Assembly: GCF_040183065.1 (NCBI RefSeq)
Contig: NC_091120.1
Location: 176,850,488 to 176,914,487, forward strand
Source of the DNA: Periplaneta americana
Taxonomy: Eukaryota > Arthropoda > Insecta > Blattodea > Blattidae
Direction of reading: 5' to 3'
DNA length: 64,000 nt
The notes beneath the pieces were generated by a model. It did no database searches. It had not been told where the DNA came from and saw only the letters and a list, made by a program, of their open reading frames with translations. A program made the position numbers and the translations under genes. Below are positions 12,401-23,821 of the stretch, one piece after another; within the stretch, counting starts at the first letter, position 1; each line of letters starts with the position of its first letter.

Positions 12401-14092
12401 CGACATTGAAAAACGAGATGACAAATTGAATTTATTTGAATATTATTTACAATTAACGCTAATTATTATAGTAACAGAACATAACCTTCTGCGACAGTAT
12501 TGGATTTCCAGCCTGCATGACGTTTTGCTAGTTGTCTTTCGATTGCATATCCGAGAATAATCGAAAACCTGAACTTTAATGAATAGGTGTACTTTAATGA
12601 CATGCATTAAAGGACTGCTACCAGGTGTATAATTACTACATTTCGGTATGGTCCAGCATAAAGGAATATATAATAGTAATACCTAGTAATTATTATTTTA
12701 TATGACGTAAAAAATGTGGGAAAAACTAAAAAAAAATGAGGGCCGAATATCGCAATAAAATAACGCGAAATACGTAGTTATTCAGTAAAATGTGGGATAG
12801 CTAGTGACCCTAGTTGATATTCTTGATAGCCTAACGGTATGAAAAATTCTATTTTGAGGGGGTGGAGTCACCCATACAGATGCAATTCATTTCTCTTGAT
12901 GGCAGTTTAATAGTGAGGTTGTCTTGCACCAGACAGACAGGAAAAGATAATATGGTGTATTATCATTTAGTTTTGTCTTTGGTCTCTACAATTCTGTTAC
13001 ATATGGAATATTTCAATCTTCTAGTTACATTAACCTTTACTTTAGTACGCACGTTACTGCTTTTAACAATGACTATAGCTCGACAAAATTAAATATCTAG
13101 CATTTATAAATTTTACATATCAAAATGTAAAATGTAGGTAATGAAAGAAAGTCATTTTTAAGAAAATGTCGTATCATTTAACAAACTGATGGGGTCATTC
13201 TCTTCAGTAGAGGGGCTACCATGTTTAGTGTTGGTGGAGATCTGAGGTTACTTGTCTCAAATCCACCCAAGGGAAATGCGATAAAAATTCTTAGCAAGAT
13301 TTATTTTGAAAGGAAGTAAAGTTTGGATTGTCGTGACATTACGGCACATGACAGAATCTTGTCTCTGAATGGTAGTGTTCCAGGCAAAATTTACTGCCCA
13401 TTTCTGGCCTACCTGAAAATTAGTGCTAATTATTTTCATAACATAATGAATTTTCAAGCTGTCAGACTAGCATTTTCAAGGAACATCTTATTGAACATAT
13501 GTAAGACAATGGAAAACTAACCAGTCACCAAGTTTTGAAAGAAATAAGAGAAATTTGTTACCACTATCATCTCACTGTGAATTTATTGAACACAATAACC
13601 CAGCAGAATTTGGCACATGTATGTACATATTTAATTGTGCATCAAGTAAGTTCATTTTTAAAAACTGTTACCTGCTGTACAGTTAGAGGAATCTCGATTT
13701 GTGTATTTTCTGTATACACTATATCTTCTTTTATCAGGAAGAGATTAAATAAAGCTTCACGTAATATTTAGTAAGTAAATATCAGTTTGTTACGATATTT
13801 ACATATAAACTCATCACAGAAGCTGTAAGTATCCTGCTGAAGCATAACGTTATGACACAGGAGACTGAGAAAGTTGTAAAAATACAAAATATTTTCTTAA
13901 AAAGGTACCTTTACACATCTTGCTTGTCTTAAATTAAGACACAGAAACGAAACGCAACCAAGATTAATATTACATAGCAAAATGCACTGTAAGATTAATC
14001 TTGGCTAGAGACTTGTATATTTGACTGGCAACTTCATTGTTGTTTTTCTTGGAACTTATTTTCTTAAATTAATTTCAGTCAAATTGTAGCAG
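9484..14092. other. Long stretch without a recognised gene
   Basis: About 4.6 kb of AT-rich DNA between the SINE and the last exon of Rab30. Open frames are short and motif-free. The Rab30 3' UTR must occupy the top of this stretch, since the Rab30 stop is at 14093. A mariner-end-like string near 11030 is discussed under rejected items. Confidence 0.5.
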
Positions 14093-16475
14093 TTAGGACA
14101 TTCTACTGCAACAACCACCATCTCCTATGACTGTAGTTCGGCCATTTATTGTTGGAGAATTGGTGTCGTACCTGGGTAGTTCTTTGCTTCTTGCTTGCTG
14201 TTAGAATAAAAACAGACAAATTTAATAGAAAGTAGTCATGTTGTATGGCATGAATGTGCGAGTACATGGGGAAAATTAAGTGATAATTACATAAACAGTT
14301 ACACAAATCCACCTAACATTTTGGAGATATGTCCAGGGAAGGCAAGAATAGAGGAAACCATAGCTATTACATCCATTACCAAGAGCTAGTGTCCAGTACT
14401 GGATGTATTAGATGTTTATGCAACTCCGATTCTTGCACCATTAAATCAATAATTGAGACGAGCGAGGTGATGATATAAATACAGTCTGTGTGACAATATT
14501 GCGATCTTTACCAGTTTGTGTAAAGATTCAGCGAACAAGTCTGATTTATACATGTTTGTACAATTCCTCTGTCCCTCGGGGGAACCTGTAACCCCTAGAG
14601 GGCGCGTCCCCAGGTGGCGGATCGGGGAATGCCTCTCAGAAATGAGTGGTAAGAGAGAAATGAAATATCTCCCGCGGACCAACAGGTAATTATCTATGCT
14701 AGCCTGTCATGGCATAGAGATGCGTCCCACAGGAAGCAGAGGTGGGAACGGTCGGTGGACTCAAGTAAACCCTCCCGGCTAGGTCCGAAGGACCCACTGA
14801 CCAAAGACAGGTGTGGTCCTCCTTTCATATAGGGGGTTGAGAAAGGACAGTACAACCGCCAACTCTTAAAAACATGGTGTCCTTCAAGAAAATGGTTCAA
14901 ATCAGCTCATTAAAATGTTGCATCCCAAAGTAAAATATAAAGCGAGTCATAAAAAGAATAAGTTACAGTGAACAGGCAAAACATCAAAATTCAAAATGGA
15001 AAGAATCATTCAAAGATCCAAAACTAATTGCTGATCTACCTCGAAAATCTGCCGTGGCCATGTTTAGATTGATTATTGGTCATGATAGCCTCAGTAAACA
15101 CCTCCATCGTATTGGAGTACTGAATTCACTAAATCCAGAGCATCGCACGCACGCAGGCACAGACACACACAAAAAAATTTCTGTTTATAATTATTATTGG
15201 ATTTAGGACTTTTGACATCACTGAAAACAGACGTAGACCTATGCCTTAAAATTTAAATTTATATATATTTACCTCCATTAATTCTGCTGCTATCTCCATG
15301 AACAGTCTTTCGACATTTTCTGCTTCTTTCGCAGATGTTTCTAAATAATACATACTATGCCTCTGAGCAAAGTCTTCTCCAACATGGGTTGGAATTTCAC
15401 GATCTTCTCTGTCAATCTTGTTACCTTTCAATTCGAGAAAAAATAAGCGTGTGAATACTTCCCACTTATACCACAGATTTAGTAAGAAACATAATTCTAA
15501 AATATTGAAGGACATATTATCGTCTGCATACTTCAATCATTTCAAATACATCTAATATGGACTTTTACTGTTAATTTGCAAGTCTTTATGTCGATATTTT
15601 CAAATTTACTTACAATTTGTACAAATAGGCTTACATACATATTGTAATACTACAAACCGCTTAATTTACTAATTTACTGACCTACTAAAACCCTAAGTAC
15701 TTTGCTGCTAGCATATTCTTCAATTTCCCGTAGCCAGTCCGGGAGACAGTCGAATGTAGGTTGACAGCTGATGTCATATACCAAAATGAGTGCATGAGCT
15801 GAACGGTAATAACTTTGTGTGATGGATCGGAATCTCTCCTGTCCTGCTGTATCCCAGATTTGTAACTGTTTGTAAGAATTACAAAAAGAAGTGCACGAAA
15901 TCAGAAACTATACAATGTAATATTATCCTCTAGATCACCCAGCAATAATGACAGTGAATACAATGTTTCTATTCTGTTACAAAACTAGGATTTTACATGT
16001 AAAACATGCTGAACTGTGCAACAGAAGATGGGCGCGCTTCCATGATAACCTAAACATTTTATTGAATTATTTCTCTTCAATGAAAGGCTGCTGCCATTTT
16101 ATTCAAACCTCACAAGATCACATGAGTAAACAAGTTCTAGTGTCACAACTCTGCCACTCCATTAATGAAACGTCACTATTCAATATCCATTAACACTGTA
16201 AACATCCTTACCATACCTTGATTTTTTCATTGTCTATCTCCACAGTTTTGATCATAAAATCAACTCCAATTGTAGCACCTTGTCCTGGAGGAAAGAGACC
16301 CTGCAATACATAATTGTGGTATTCAGATATATGCTTATAATAATTAACACCTAGGACTAGTACTTTCCATGTAAAGTCAAGACTTTACCTGTGTGAACCT
16401 TCTAACCAAACATGTTTTCCCAACACCAGCATTTCCTACTAGGACAACCTTAAATAAAAACTTATAATCTTCCAT
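14093..16475 (-). CDS. Rab30: Rab30-type small GTPase, complete, five coding exons
   Basis: Rab family GTPase; Rab30 proteins act at the Golgi and cycle between GDP and GTP forms. Coding exons on the minus strand: 16389-16475, 16217-16300, 15682-15865, 15273-15424, 14093-14197. All introns have GT-AG ends and the frame is open throughout: 612 bases, 203 residues plus stop, the same length I recall for vertebrate Rab30. Motifs: GNAGVGKT P-loop (residues 14-21), switch I Thr39 in ATIGVDF, WDTAGQE (61-67), NKID (120-123), ETSAK (147-151), and a C-terminal Cys198-Cys199 pair for geranylgeranylation four residues from the end. The assignment to Rab30 rests on [20 protein letters not shown] across the exon 1-2 junction, [14 protein letters not shown] and [15 protein letters not shown]. 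Start chosen at the first ATG (MEDYKF); an AG acceptor-like site lies just upstream near 16497, so a 5' UTR intron is likely. Intron 4 (14198-15272) holds LINE debris. Confidence 0.93.
14560..14905 (-). repeat. GC-rich repeat block in Rab30 intron 4
   Basis: A block distinctly more GC-rich than its surroundings, with strings such as CACCTGGGGACGCGCC and GGTTCCCCCGAGG on the minus strand. It resembles 5' non-coding regions of some insect LINEs (from memory) and sits inverted next to a plus-strand LINE C-terminus, an arrangement that twin priming can give. No coding potential seen. Confidence 0.4.
14943..15136 (+). pseudogene. LINE C-terminal fragment in Rab30 intron 4
   Basis: Plus-strand open stretch with [14 protein letters not shown], then [20 protein letters not shown] and RIGVLNSLN. 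This resembles the region after RNase H in arthropod LINEs (typically FRLxTGHDxLxxHLHRIG followed by a Cys-rich part). It is truncated before the Cys-rich part and runs into a (CA/CG)-rich simple repeat. Inactive relic, antisense to Rab30. Confidence 0.6.
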
Positions 16476-17280
16476 TTGATGTTTTATTATACCACCTAAA
16501 ACATTACAGAAAGTACATAATATTAAACAGTTGTAAATAATAGTAAAATCAGTATTTAACAGTGAAAGGTTGTAAGTGAATCAGTGCATTCAGCATTTCA
16601 CCTTGACAGCTCAACCTTGCCCATCTGCCCTACATAACTTCGTTTTAATCAATAAAATAAATGAAAAGGCTTCTAAGTACCTTATAAGATGGCTGGAAAT
16701 AATTAAAAAGTTAGATCTTGACAGTAAATGTCTCCTATTTATTATTTTTACAAAATATCTCAAGAAGCAGACAACTCTCTTCCATAGTGACGTCTGTCGG
16801 AACGTTTGAGAACTACAGTATCACGGGAAATGCGCATGTTTCTGTTGAAGAAAGCTATGACGTGATTGGATAGATAATCGTTCCATATCCTGTTATATTT
16901 TCCATCGACCAATAATATTTCGCCTTGCACAGTGAATAGGTTGAATAGCAACGTAGGTAGCCATTTTAAGGAATTCGCAGAAGTGTAGAGTTCTGTGTCT
17001 ATGTAGTGTGATACAAGTACAAGGAAAATTAGATTCGACTGCTACATTTTGACTGTTATTCGGAACAAGTTGTAAAATGTTCGTAATTCAGTGGAATAGG
17101 TAATTTTATAGTTGTGTATATGTGTGCTGAAAACAGTACAATTTTCCAAGCTGTTACGAGTTCCGTTGGACCTTGTGAATGGCTTCGTTGTGAAATAGTG
17201 AAAAGTTGCTAAACGGAAATTTGTTCATTCTTTTGCAGTTAAATGTGGTGTGAAAGGTTTGATAAAACTGCGAAGACAAC
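16476..17280. promoter_or_regulatory. Probable bidirectional promoter, Rab30 / Pcf11
   Basis: The two start codons are 805 bases apart and diverge. Near 16857 is TGACGTGATTGG, a CRE-like TGACGTGA overlapping an inverted CCAAT box (ATTGG), and near 16908 a second CCAAT (CGACCAATAATATT). The stretch is relatively CpG-rich around 16785-16870. No clear TATA box is placed. It probably also contains 5' UTR sequence of both genes and possibly a 5' UTR intron of Rab30. Confidence 0.55.
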
Positions 17281-17463
17281 ATGTCGACGTCGATGGTAAA
17301 AATGTCCAAGGTGGCGAAGGAGGTAGCTGAAGAGTACGCGTCATCGTTAGCTGATCTCACCCTGAACAGCAAGCCACTAATCAACATGTTAACGATGCTT
17401 GCAGAAGAAAATATCTTGCATGCTACCGTAATCGTCCAGGCTGTGGAACGACATCTTCAAAAG
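17281..17463 (+). CDS. Pcf11: Pcf11-type protein, first coding exon (CID start), partial
   Basis: Pcf11 is a subunit of cleavage factor II. Its N-terminal CID binds the phosphorylated C-terminal tail of RNA polymerase II and couples 3'-end cleavage to termination. The exon encodes 61 residues. Residues 14-41 read EVAEEYASSLADLTLNSKPL then INMLTMLA, the conserved opening of the CID, followed by AEENILHA and an ERHLQK end. The exon ends at a GT donor in phase 0 (AAG|GTCAAT), so the open frame to 17502 is intron read-through. ATG chosen in good context (GACAACATGT) at the start of the conserved block. Later exons are not recognised in the window. Confidence 0.82.
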
Positions 17464-18426
17464 GTCAATTTTAAGGTTTTGTTTGATTTTGTCACATCTT
17501 GAGGTTTGGACACCTCAAAATGTAAATCATGATTTAAGTGCAGTTAAATGTTATTGCACCATAAATAGCATTGAGCCGTAATTAATGCAGATTGCTAGGT
17601 TTTATTATTGTTCCAGACCATTATGTAATGAAAGTTAAGAGCAGGCTGAGAGAATACTTTGAAATGTAGAGTGTAAAGTCGTTTTGTTCATAATCTGTAT
17701 TTGACATTGTATGGTTCTGGAAGTCTTTGTTTATTAATGAAGGAAATCAAGTTGTTTAAATCAATTTACTGATTGGGGAGGATGTAGTGGCATATTGTGT
17801 TCACGTTAGAGAATTAACAGGAATATTGTTAGGATGAAATTATTGTTTTATATTTTTTACAGTAGTCTTTTAGCAGGCATAAAAATACACAACACTAAAT
17901 GCCTACAATATTCAAGAAATATTTAAGAACTTCCAATATTATCATACTAAAGAAAGTTGTGATTAAGTAGTTATCTTTGATTAAGGTGATTTTCAAAATT
18001 ACAATATGTAATTCGAGTAACTATAGGCCTAAAGCCATTTAATTCTTCAGGTTAGATCCTGTTCTGTAACCTATAAGTAACAACAGAAAATGAGCTGCCT
18101 TCAGAAGTTTTGAAATGTAGCAGAGCTTGTATTTGAAAAATATGAAAATTCGTTAATCATTGTTCCATTTCTCATAGGACTGCAACTTGAGAATGGTTTA
18201 AATTACAAACCAGGTAGTACCTACGAAACATTTTTCCATGTCGGTTAACTTAATAATGGCTGCACGAATTAACCTGTGAAAGGAACATAGTCCTATGATT
18301 GTTGGTAAATGTAACGATAAGTTGCATATTAAGAAACTAATGCCAATTTCGTTTTAAAAAGAAAGCGAAGAATGGTAGAAATCTCTGCACACAAAATAGT
18401 AATATAATTAACTGAAGGGCTATAAA

Positions 18427-18461
<35 letters not shown>

Positions 18462-18632
18462 TTTTCTTCGTGAGTGGATGTGTGTTTGTATGAAATGATT
18501 GGTGTCATTTCCTATGCAACTTCTTTTGCATGTAGAAGTCGCATAGAGAATTTTTCATGAAAGAATACTTTTTCCTTTTTTTTACCTTGCTATTCTGTTT
18601 TTGAAACAATAGCAAATCACTAGAGACTTTGA

Positions 18633-18696
18633 GAAATTTATGCGTTATATAAGCACTATTGAAAGAAATTTATGCGTTATATAAGCACTATTGAAA
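18633..18696. repeat. 32-bp perfect tandem duplication
   Basis: Two exact adjacent copies of a 32-base unit beginning GAAATTTATGCG and ending CACTATTGAAA (18633-18664 and 18665-18696). Confidence 0.95.
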
Positions 18697-19549
18697 CTTC
18701 AGAATGTTAGTACTCTGGGCTATGTTGTCAGGCTAACGTATTTCCATCTACAAATTTTCGACTGACAGTACTACAGCGTAACAACTTGGATGATAACTTA
18801 CCATTACTGAAATATCAGCATCACATAATGATTTATAGGCTTGTTGGTTCACTCAAAATTTGAATGTCATCCTTTGTGACAAAAGTCACAGTTCAGTTTT
18901 AAGTTGGAATAGTTTCTGGGGAAATGTCCGTAATTGAATTAAGTTACCATCATGAAGTCGGCGAATTCACTTTAATAATGCAACTGAATAAGGCACGTAT
19001 CTATAAAATTGCCGCTCGTTCCTCTCCCTTTTTTTTTTTTTTTTTACCAGAAATTAAACGCAACTTGGTCGATTTCGTCGTCGTTCAGTCTTTGAATTGT
19101 TAAACAATAGCAGCGAGCTCATGTTTTAGCATAACATCAGATTGCAACTTTGTGACATGTATCATATATTAAAATTCCCATAAATATACGTAATGAAGTT
19201 TACATATCAGTTACAAAATAAAACTGAAGGCAGAAACTAGCATGGAAAGCGACGAGTATTTTATGTCACTGTCGGGCTGATATATTCATCATGGCCTCAT
19301 TACCCATTTCAATGAAATTTGCTACCGTATGACAATAACTGTACCTACATCCGTCAGCTGAAGGTCATGCTCATGTCATCACATCTGTTCCTTGCAACAT
19401 TATCGCTTAGAGGTTTTAAATTAGGGCTCATACATTAATGCAGTATAATTGGACATTTAAATATTAAAGATATATTAATATATGTTTTTAAAATCATTTC
19501 AGCTTCGGAAAAAAAAAATTGTAGGCCTATTTGAAGTGCATGTGTTCGA

Positions 19550-19675
19550 ATATTGTGTTGTTTTTATTGTCTGAACGTCACAAGTGATAACAACAAGACG
19601 CCACTTATGAGGCAACTAAACCAGGAGATAATGGGATAGGGTGGCCAGTTTCTTTTGCTCGAATATATCATTTAT
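19550..19675 (-). repeat. Truncated copy of the 275-bp SINE-like repeat
   Basis: Shares CACTTATGAGGCAACTA and GGGTGGCCAGTT with the fuller copies at 35092-35367 and 61405-61677, but lacks the rest of the element on the high-coordinate side and has a shortened TTGTTG end. Confidence 0.75.
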
Positions 19676-20162
19676 TTGATTAGGTATTTGTGTTTTAAAA
19701 AACTCGTTAGCATAGAACAGATTATTCTTTGAGAAGTACTGGTACTCATTTTGAGAGTATTCTTTTTCGGAAAATAGGCCTACTCTGAAAGCATATAGAT
19801 ATATTAGGGAAGTGTTGTCAGATTTCTCAAATGAGAATAAACGACAGAAACGTATATAGACAATACAGTTTGTTAGTGACCTAAATAATAATAATCATCA
19901 TCATCATCCTTTACGAATTAGGCCTCTGTAGACCTGTTTCGGCCCCATCTAGCAGACGTAAATAATAATAATAATTCTGGAGAAAAGCCTCTCCACGGAG
20001 TTTAGAAGTTCTGAGCCTGTATAATTATTCTATATTAAATTCCCATCATTTATATGCGTAGATTGTTGCGGGCGGGGGGGAGACTATGGTTTTACATGTT
20101 TTTGATTTTTAAAGTTGCACGTAGTTTTGGGTGATAGCATGTTTAAGTACTGCTTGGCGGTG

Positions 20163-20262
20163 ATCGGAGTTGGTTAGGTTAGCTTAGTTTAGGTTGGGTT
20201 AGGATTAGTTAACGTCAGGTTAGGGTAGATTAGTTTAGATTGTGATAGGTTATGTTAGGTTA
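20163..20262. repeat. Degenerate TTAGG-rich tract
   Basis: About 100 bases of repeated GGTTAGGTTAG-like units (GGTTAGG, GGGTTAGG, TTAGGGT, GTTAGGTTAC), irregularly spaced. TTAGG is the usual arthropod telomere repeat; this looks like an old interstitial tract or simple expansion. Confidence 0.6.
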
Positions 20263-21752
20263 CAGTCGAAATTATGTTTCCAGAATTGTTTTATATTACC
20301 TTTCGAAAGTCGAACATAAAATCGTCCAAAAAAGTTGGAAAATCATAGAGTGGTCGTCCTCCAGAATTACCATAATAATAATAATAATAATTTTTATTTG
20401 GATTTTTTCACGATACAGTAGTCATCCTTCACCCAAATAAATAATAATATTGATTTATTGATCCTGTTGATTGATAGGCCTACTAGTACATCAATGTAGG
20501 ACAAGTCAGCTGAACATACACAAGATACTATTATTAGATACGTACAAATGAGATAATATCACAAATATAAACCGTCATAAGTTAAGATCCCTAGTTACTA
20601 TAAAGAATTAAAAAAAATTATAACCAGAAATAATAATACCAAAATATTAAAAATACATAGGACAGTAACAAATAGACATTTTGCCTTCAGTTACGTAGTA
20701 ATTCCCACTTATCTACGTAATCTGCATCTGTGATTAACCTCGGCGACTTTTTTTTTTACGCATTTTGGGTCCTAGCTTCTTAATCTGAAGTTTTATAGAA
20801 ACTGTAGACTTCAGTTGCACTCTGTATTCCTAAACTATGCTTATATCAGTCACCAACACTTCTTCGTGCCATTATCCCCACTATTTACTTTTCATTTCCC
20901 AGACACTTACTGCATTAGCAACTTACCTATGGTATAGGCTATTTGAAGGGTTTGCTATTATCTGCTCTTTCGCGTCCATGGTAGGTTTTGGAATGTATTC
21001 CCTGTGAATATGAAGGAGTTACTGTATAAAGAAAAATGGTCATCCATATTTTTTTTTTACTAGAATGCATCTGTTATTAGGAAATTTCTGATTTTATTTT
21101 AAAGGTCTTGTTTTATATGTTTAATTCCTTCTGAGAGTTTGTTGAAGAATTTACCTTTTGCCATGGAAGGTTTAATTGTAAAGTTCCAGTTTATGTTCTT
21201 TACTGTGAAAATCACATTTTATTCTTGTATTGTGTGCATGAATTTCTTGGTTACAGGTATTAATATTATTTACTTTAATATATACTTTATAATTTCCATT
21301 ATGGATAGGGAATGCAACGACAGTATGTTAACGACCTGAATGCTTAATTCAGGTAGGCTAATATTTACTTTTTTTGTAGTCATTTGCGGAATTAACTTTA
21401 ACATTTCTAAATGCGACTTTCTCATAGATGCCTTTAATAGATGCTTGTTTAATACTGTTGGAAAGAAAATATTTGCAACATATAGCAGATAGCACTCTGT
21501 ATACAAATTGATGAGTATAATTAAAAAAATAATAGTAATTGCCTGAATTAGACTGTGCAAATACTTACTACAGAGAGCTCCTATGCAGACTGGTCCCAGG
21601 TAGTGATGTTCTGTCAGCTTAATGCGGAGCGCTTGTCTTTAGGGGGATAAGCGGTAAGGGGTGGAGTGGTCTGTATAAGGAAGCATGCAAATCTGTTGTT
21701 GGGTGGCGAGCAGATTTTGTTAGGTAGAAGTTGGAGTGGGCGGTTTTCATAG

Positions 21753-21759
<7 letters not shown>

Positions 21760-21822
<63 letters not shown>
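21760..21822. repeat. (CT)n-(TA)n compound microsatellite
   Basis: A CT dinucleotide run is followed directly by a TA dinucleotide run, adjoining the tail of a SINE. Confidence 0.95.
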
Positions 21823-21826
<4 letters not shown>

Positions 21827-22076
21827 GTAGGTTATTTTACGACGCTTTATCAACATTTTAGGTTATTTAGCATCTGAATGAGATGAAGGTGATAATGCCA
21901 GTGAAATGAGTCCGGGATCCAGCACCGTAAGTTACCCAGCATTTGCTCATATTGGGTTGAGGGAAAATCCCAGAAAAACCTCAACCAGGTAACTTGCCCC
22001 GACTGGGAATCAAACCCTGGCCACCTGGTTTCGCGGCTAGACGCGCTAACCATTACTCCACATGTGTGGACCTCTT
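21823..22076 (-). mobile_element. tRNA-derived SINE
   Basis: On the minus strand it begins near GTCCACACATGTGGAGTAAT, has an A-box-like AGTAATGGTTAGCGC and a B box GGTTTGATTCC, a middle part with CTGGGATTTTCCCTCAACC, and ends AAAGCGTCGTAAAATAACC, the tail typical of this SINE group. The tail abuts the (TA)n microsatellite. No clear target duplication seen. Confidence 0.82.
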
Positions 22077-22734
22077 TATATCTGTGCACTTCAAAGTCAC
22101 TTGAGGAAACAGCCCTTCTAAAAATTATGCATTTGAAGCTGTTACGTTTAAATGAAAGCTGGTTAGTTAATTTAGCAATTTAGTTAGTTAATTTATTGCG
22201 TGTCTCCTTGAAAATTATCTCTCATATGCTGCAGCATTCACCCTTTTATCATTGCTTACAAATTACAATGATCTTTGACAGTGTATCATAGAGCTTGTAT
22301 CACATTTTATTGCCAATATCACATTACTTACAGTAGTTACCATGTTAGAAAAAGGTTGCTAGTTATTGCTGTTGTTATAATTTTACTTTATCATTACACA
22401 AAATAGGCTTATTGTGATGTGGAGCGGGAGGGGAGGGGAAAGGAACTTTTCAGATATTCGCGAAAACCCTTGTTTTCAGCATTTTTGATTTTGGGCATAG
22501 CCTTATCATCTCTTTGTAAACAGTTGGGCCTAAACTATTGGTCGGAAGTTCTTCATATTCAAAATCTTTTCGGTCTGTTTGGGAATGATGCTCGAAATAT
22601 AATTATTTTTAGGAAAACATTAATAGGCTTCTATTTGGAATAATAAAAGTAGAAGAAAGACATGCAAGGAGGTTCAACTTCAAAAATTGTCACATAGTAT
22701 TGACGGAAAAGCCTTTGACTAAGATAAATTAATT
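22077..22734. other. No gene recognised
   Basis: AT-rich DNA without supported coding or repeat features. Confidence 0.4.
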
Positions 22735-23821
22735 ACTGTATTTTCTCGAATACCTCGCACACTTTTTTTCCCCTGGAATATACAAGTAGAAAATAAGAGT
22801 GCGCGGCTTATTCGAAATGAAGTTGGCAACATTGCCTGATTTTCTTTCTGTGCAACTCTTAAGATTGTAGCGCATGACATTATCTTTCTGCACTGGTATT
22901 TCAGTTGTTAACATTGTTAAATAGCGTTTGGATTAGCAGTAGGTCTACATGTGTCAGAATCAAGTTCAAGTATCAATCAATCTTCTTAATGTATCCAGCT
23001 GTTTGCTGACCATAAAGTCCACTATAGTCCACTGTAGTCTATTCAGTTGTTGTTTTTCACGAGAAATGAGGGGTATTTTGATCGGTGTTCATTATAAATG
23101 CCTGTTGCTAGTAGCCAGAGATGGGGCGTAGTCAATATATACTGCAGGGCTGTGTCTTCTGCAACCAGTATTGATGAGTTTAATTTACTTCTTTTGTGGT
23201 TTATGGATGGACAGTATAGAAGAATGTGTTCCATATCTTCATCATTACACAGACAATTAGGATTATCAGAAATGTGAAATCGGTGTAGGTACAATTGATT
23301 GACTATGTGATCTGTTCTGGCTCTTGTTAAAAATGTTTGAACATGTCTGGGTAAGTTTTTGTACATTTCCAGGTCATTTGGTTTCTTTTGTACAGACTGT
23401 AAAAGTTCAAGTATGATAAGTGTAAAGTTTGTGTCTTATATTTTCAATTCTGAAAATGAGTACCATTAAAGGGATGAGATCGCGATCCTTTACTTGCAGT
23501 GAAGAACTTAAAATTATAAAAAAATGCGAAGGAACGTGGAAATTGTGATGCATGTTATTAATGTTGCCGGATATCGTGTAAACAGCCATTTAAGCAAGAT
23601 AACTGACATGCTTGCAATGCATGCGCATATAATGGGTTCAAGTGCGTCCTTTTCAAGAATGGAATTTCTTTATTTATTATTAGCTGAACTGTATTTGTTT
23701 GTTTTTAATTTGTTGTGAATACATTTGATGAAAGTTTTATTTTTTGTAATTATTTTTTCATTTTTCAAAATTGGGGTGCGCTGATTATTTGAGGGTGCGG
23801 GGTATTCGAGAAAATACAGTG
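22735..23821. mobile_element. DNA transposon remnant with 20-bp TIRs
   Basis: Left end ACTGTATTTTCTCGAATACC and right end its perfect complement, then diverged but still related GCGCGCACC-like subterminal sequence. A TA follows the right end; the left flank is slightly altered. TA target and CACTG-type ends suggest a pogo/Tigger-type element. The interior holds a LINE fragment at 23043-23366 and no recognisable transposase, so it is non-autonomous or gutted. Confidence 0.65.
23043..23366 (-). pseudogene. LINE post-RNase H fragment inside TIR element
   Basis: Minus-strand stretch with QLYLHRFHISDNPNCLCNDE and EHILLYCPS, the His-Cys pattern (LHRF...C-x-C...H-x-x-x-x-C) that follows RNase H in jockey/I-group LINEs. 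The N-terminal domains are absent. It lies within the TIR element at 22735-23821, so it was inserted into it or captured by it. Confidence 0.6.

Larger units (their letters stand above)
17464..21759. other. Probable Pcf11 intron 1, first part
   Basis: No exon recognised. Contains a (TA)n run at about 18428-18460, a 32-bp tandem duplication at 18633-18696, a truncated SINE-like copy at about 19550-19675, and a degenerate TTAGG-rich tract at about 20163-20262. The TAGGCCTA octamer recurs here (18024, 19522, 19775, 20475). Confidence 0.5.

Noticed and set aside
17154-17387. Minus-strand frame across the start of Pcf11
   Set aside because: Shadow of the conserved plus-strand exon; no similarity seen.
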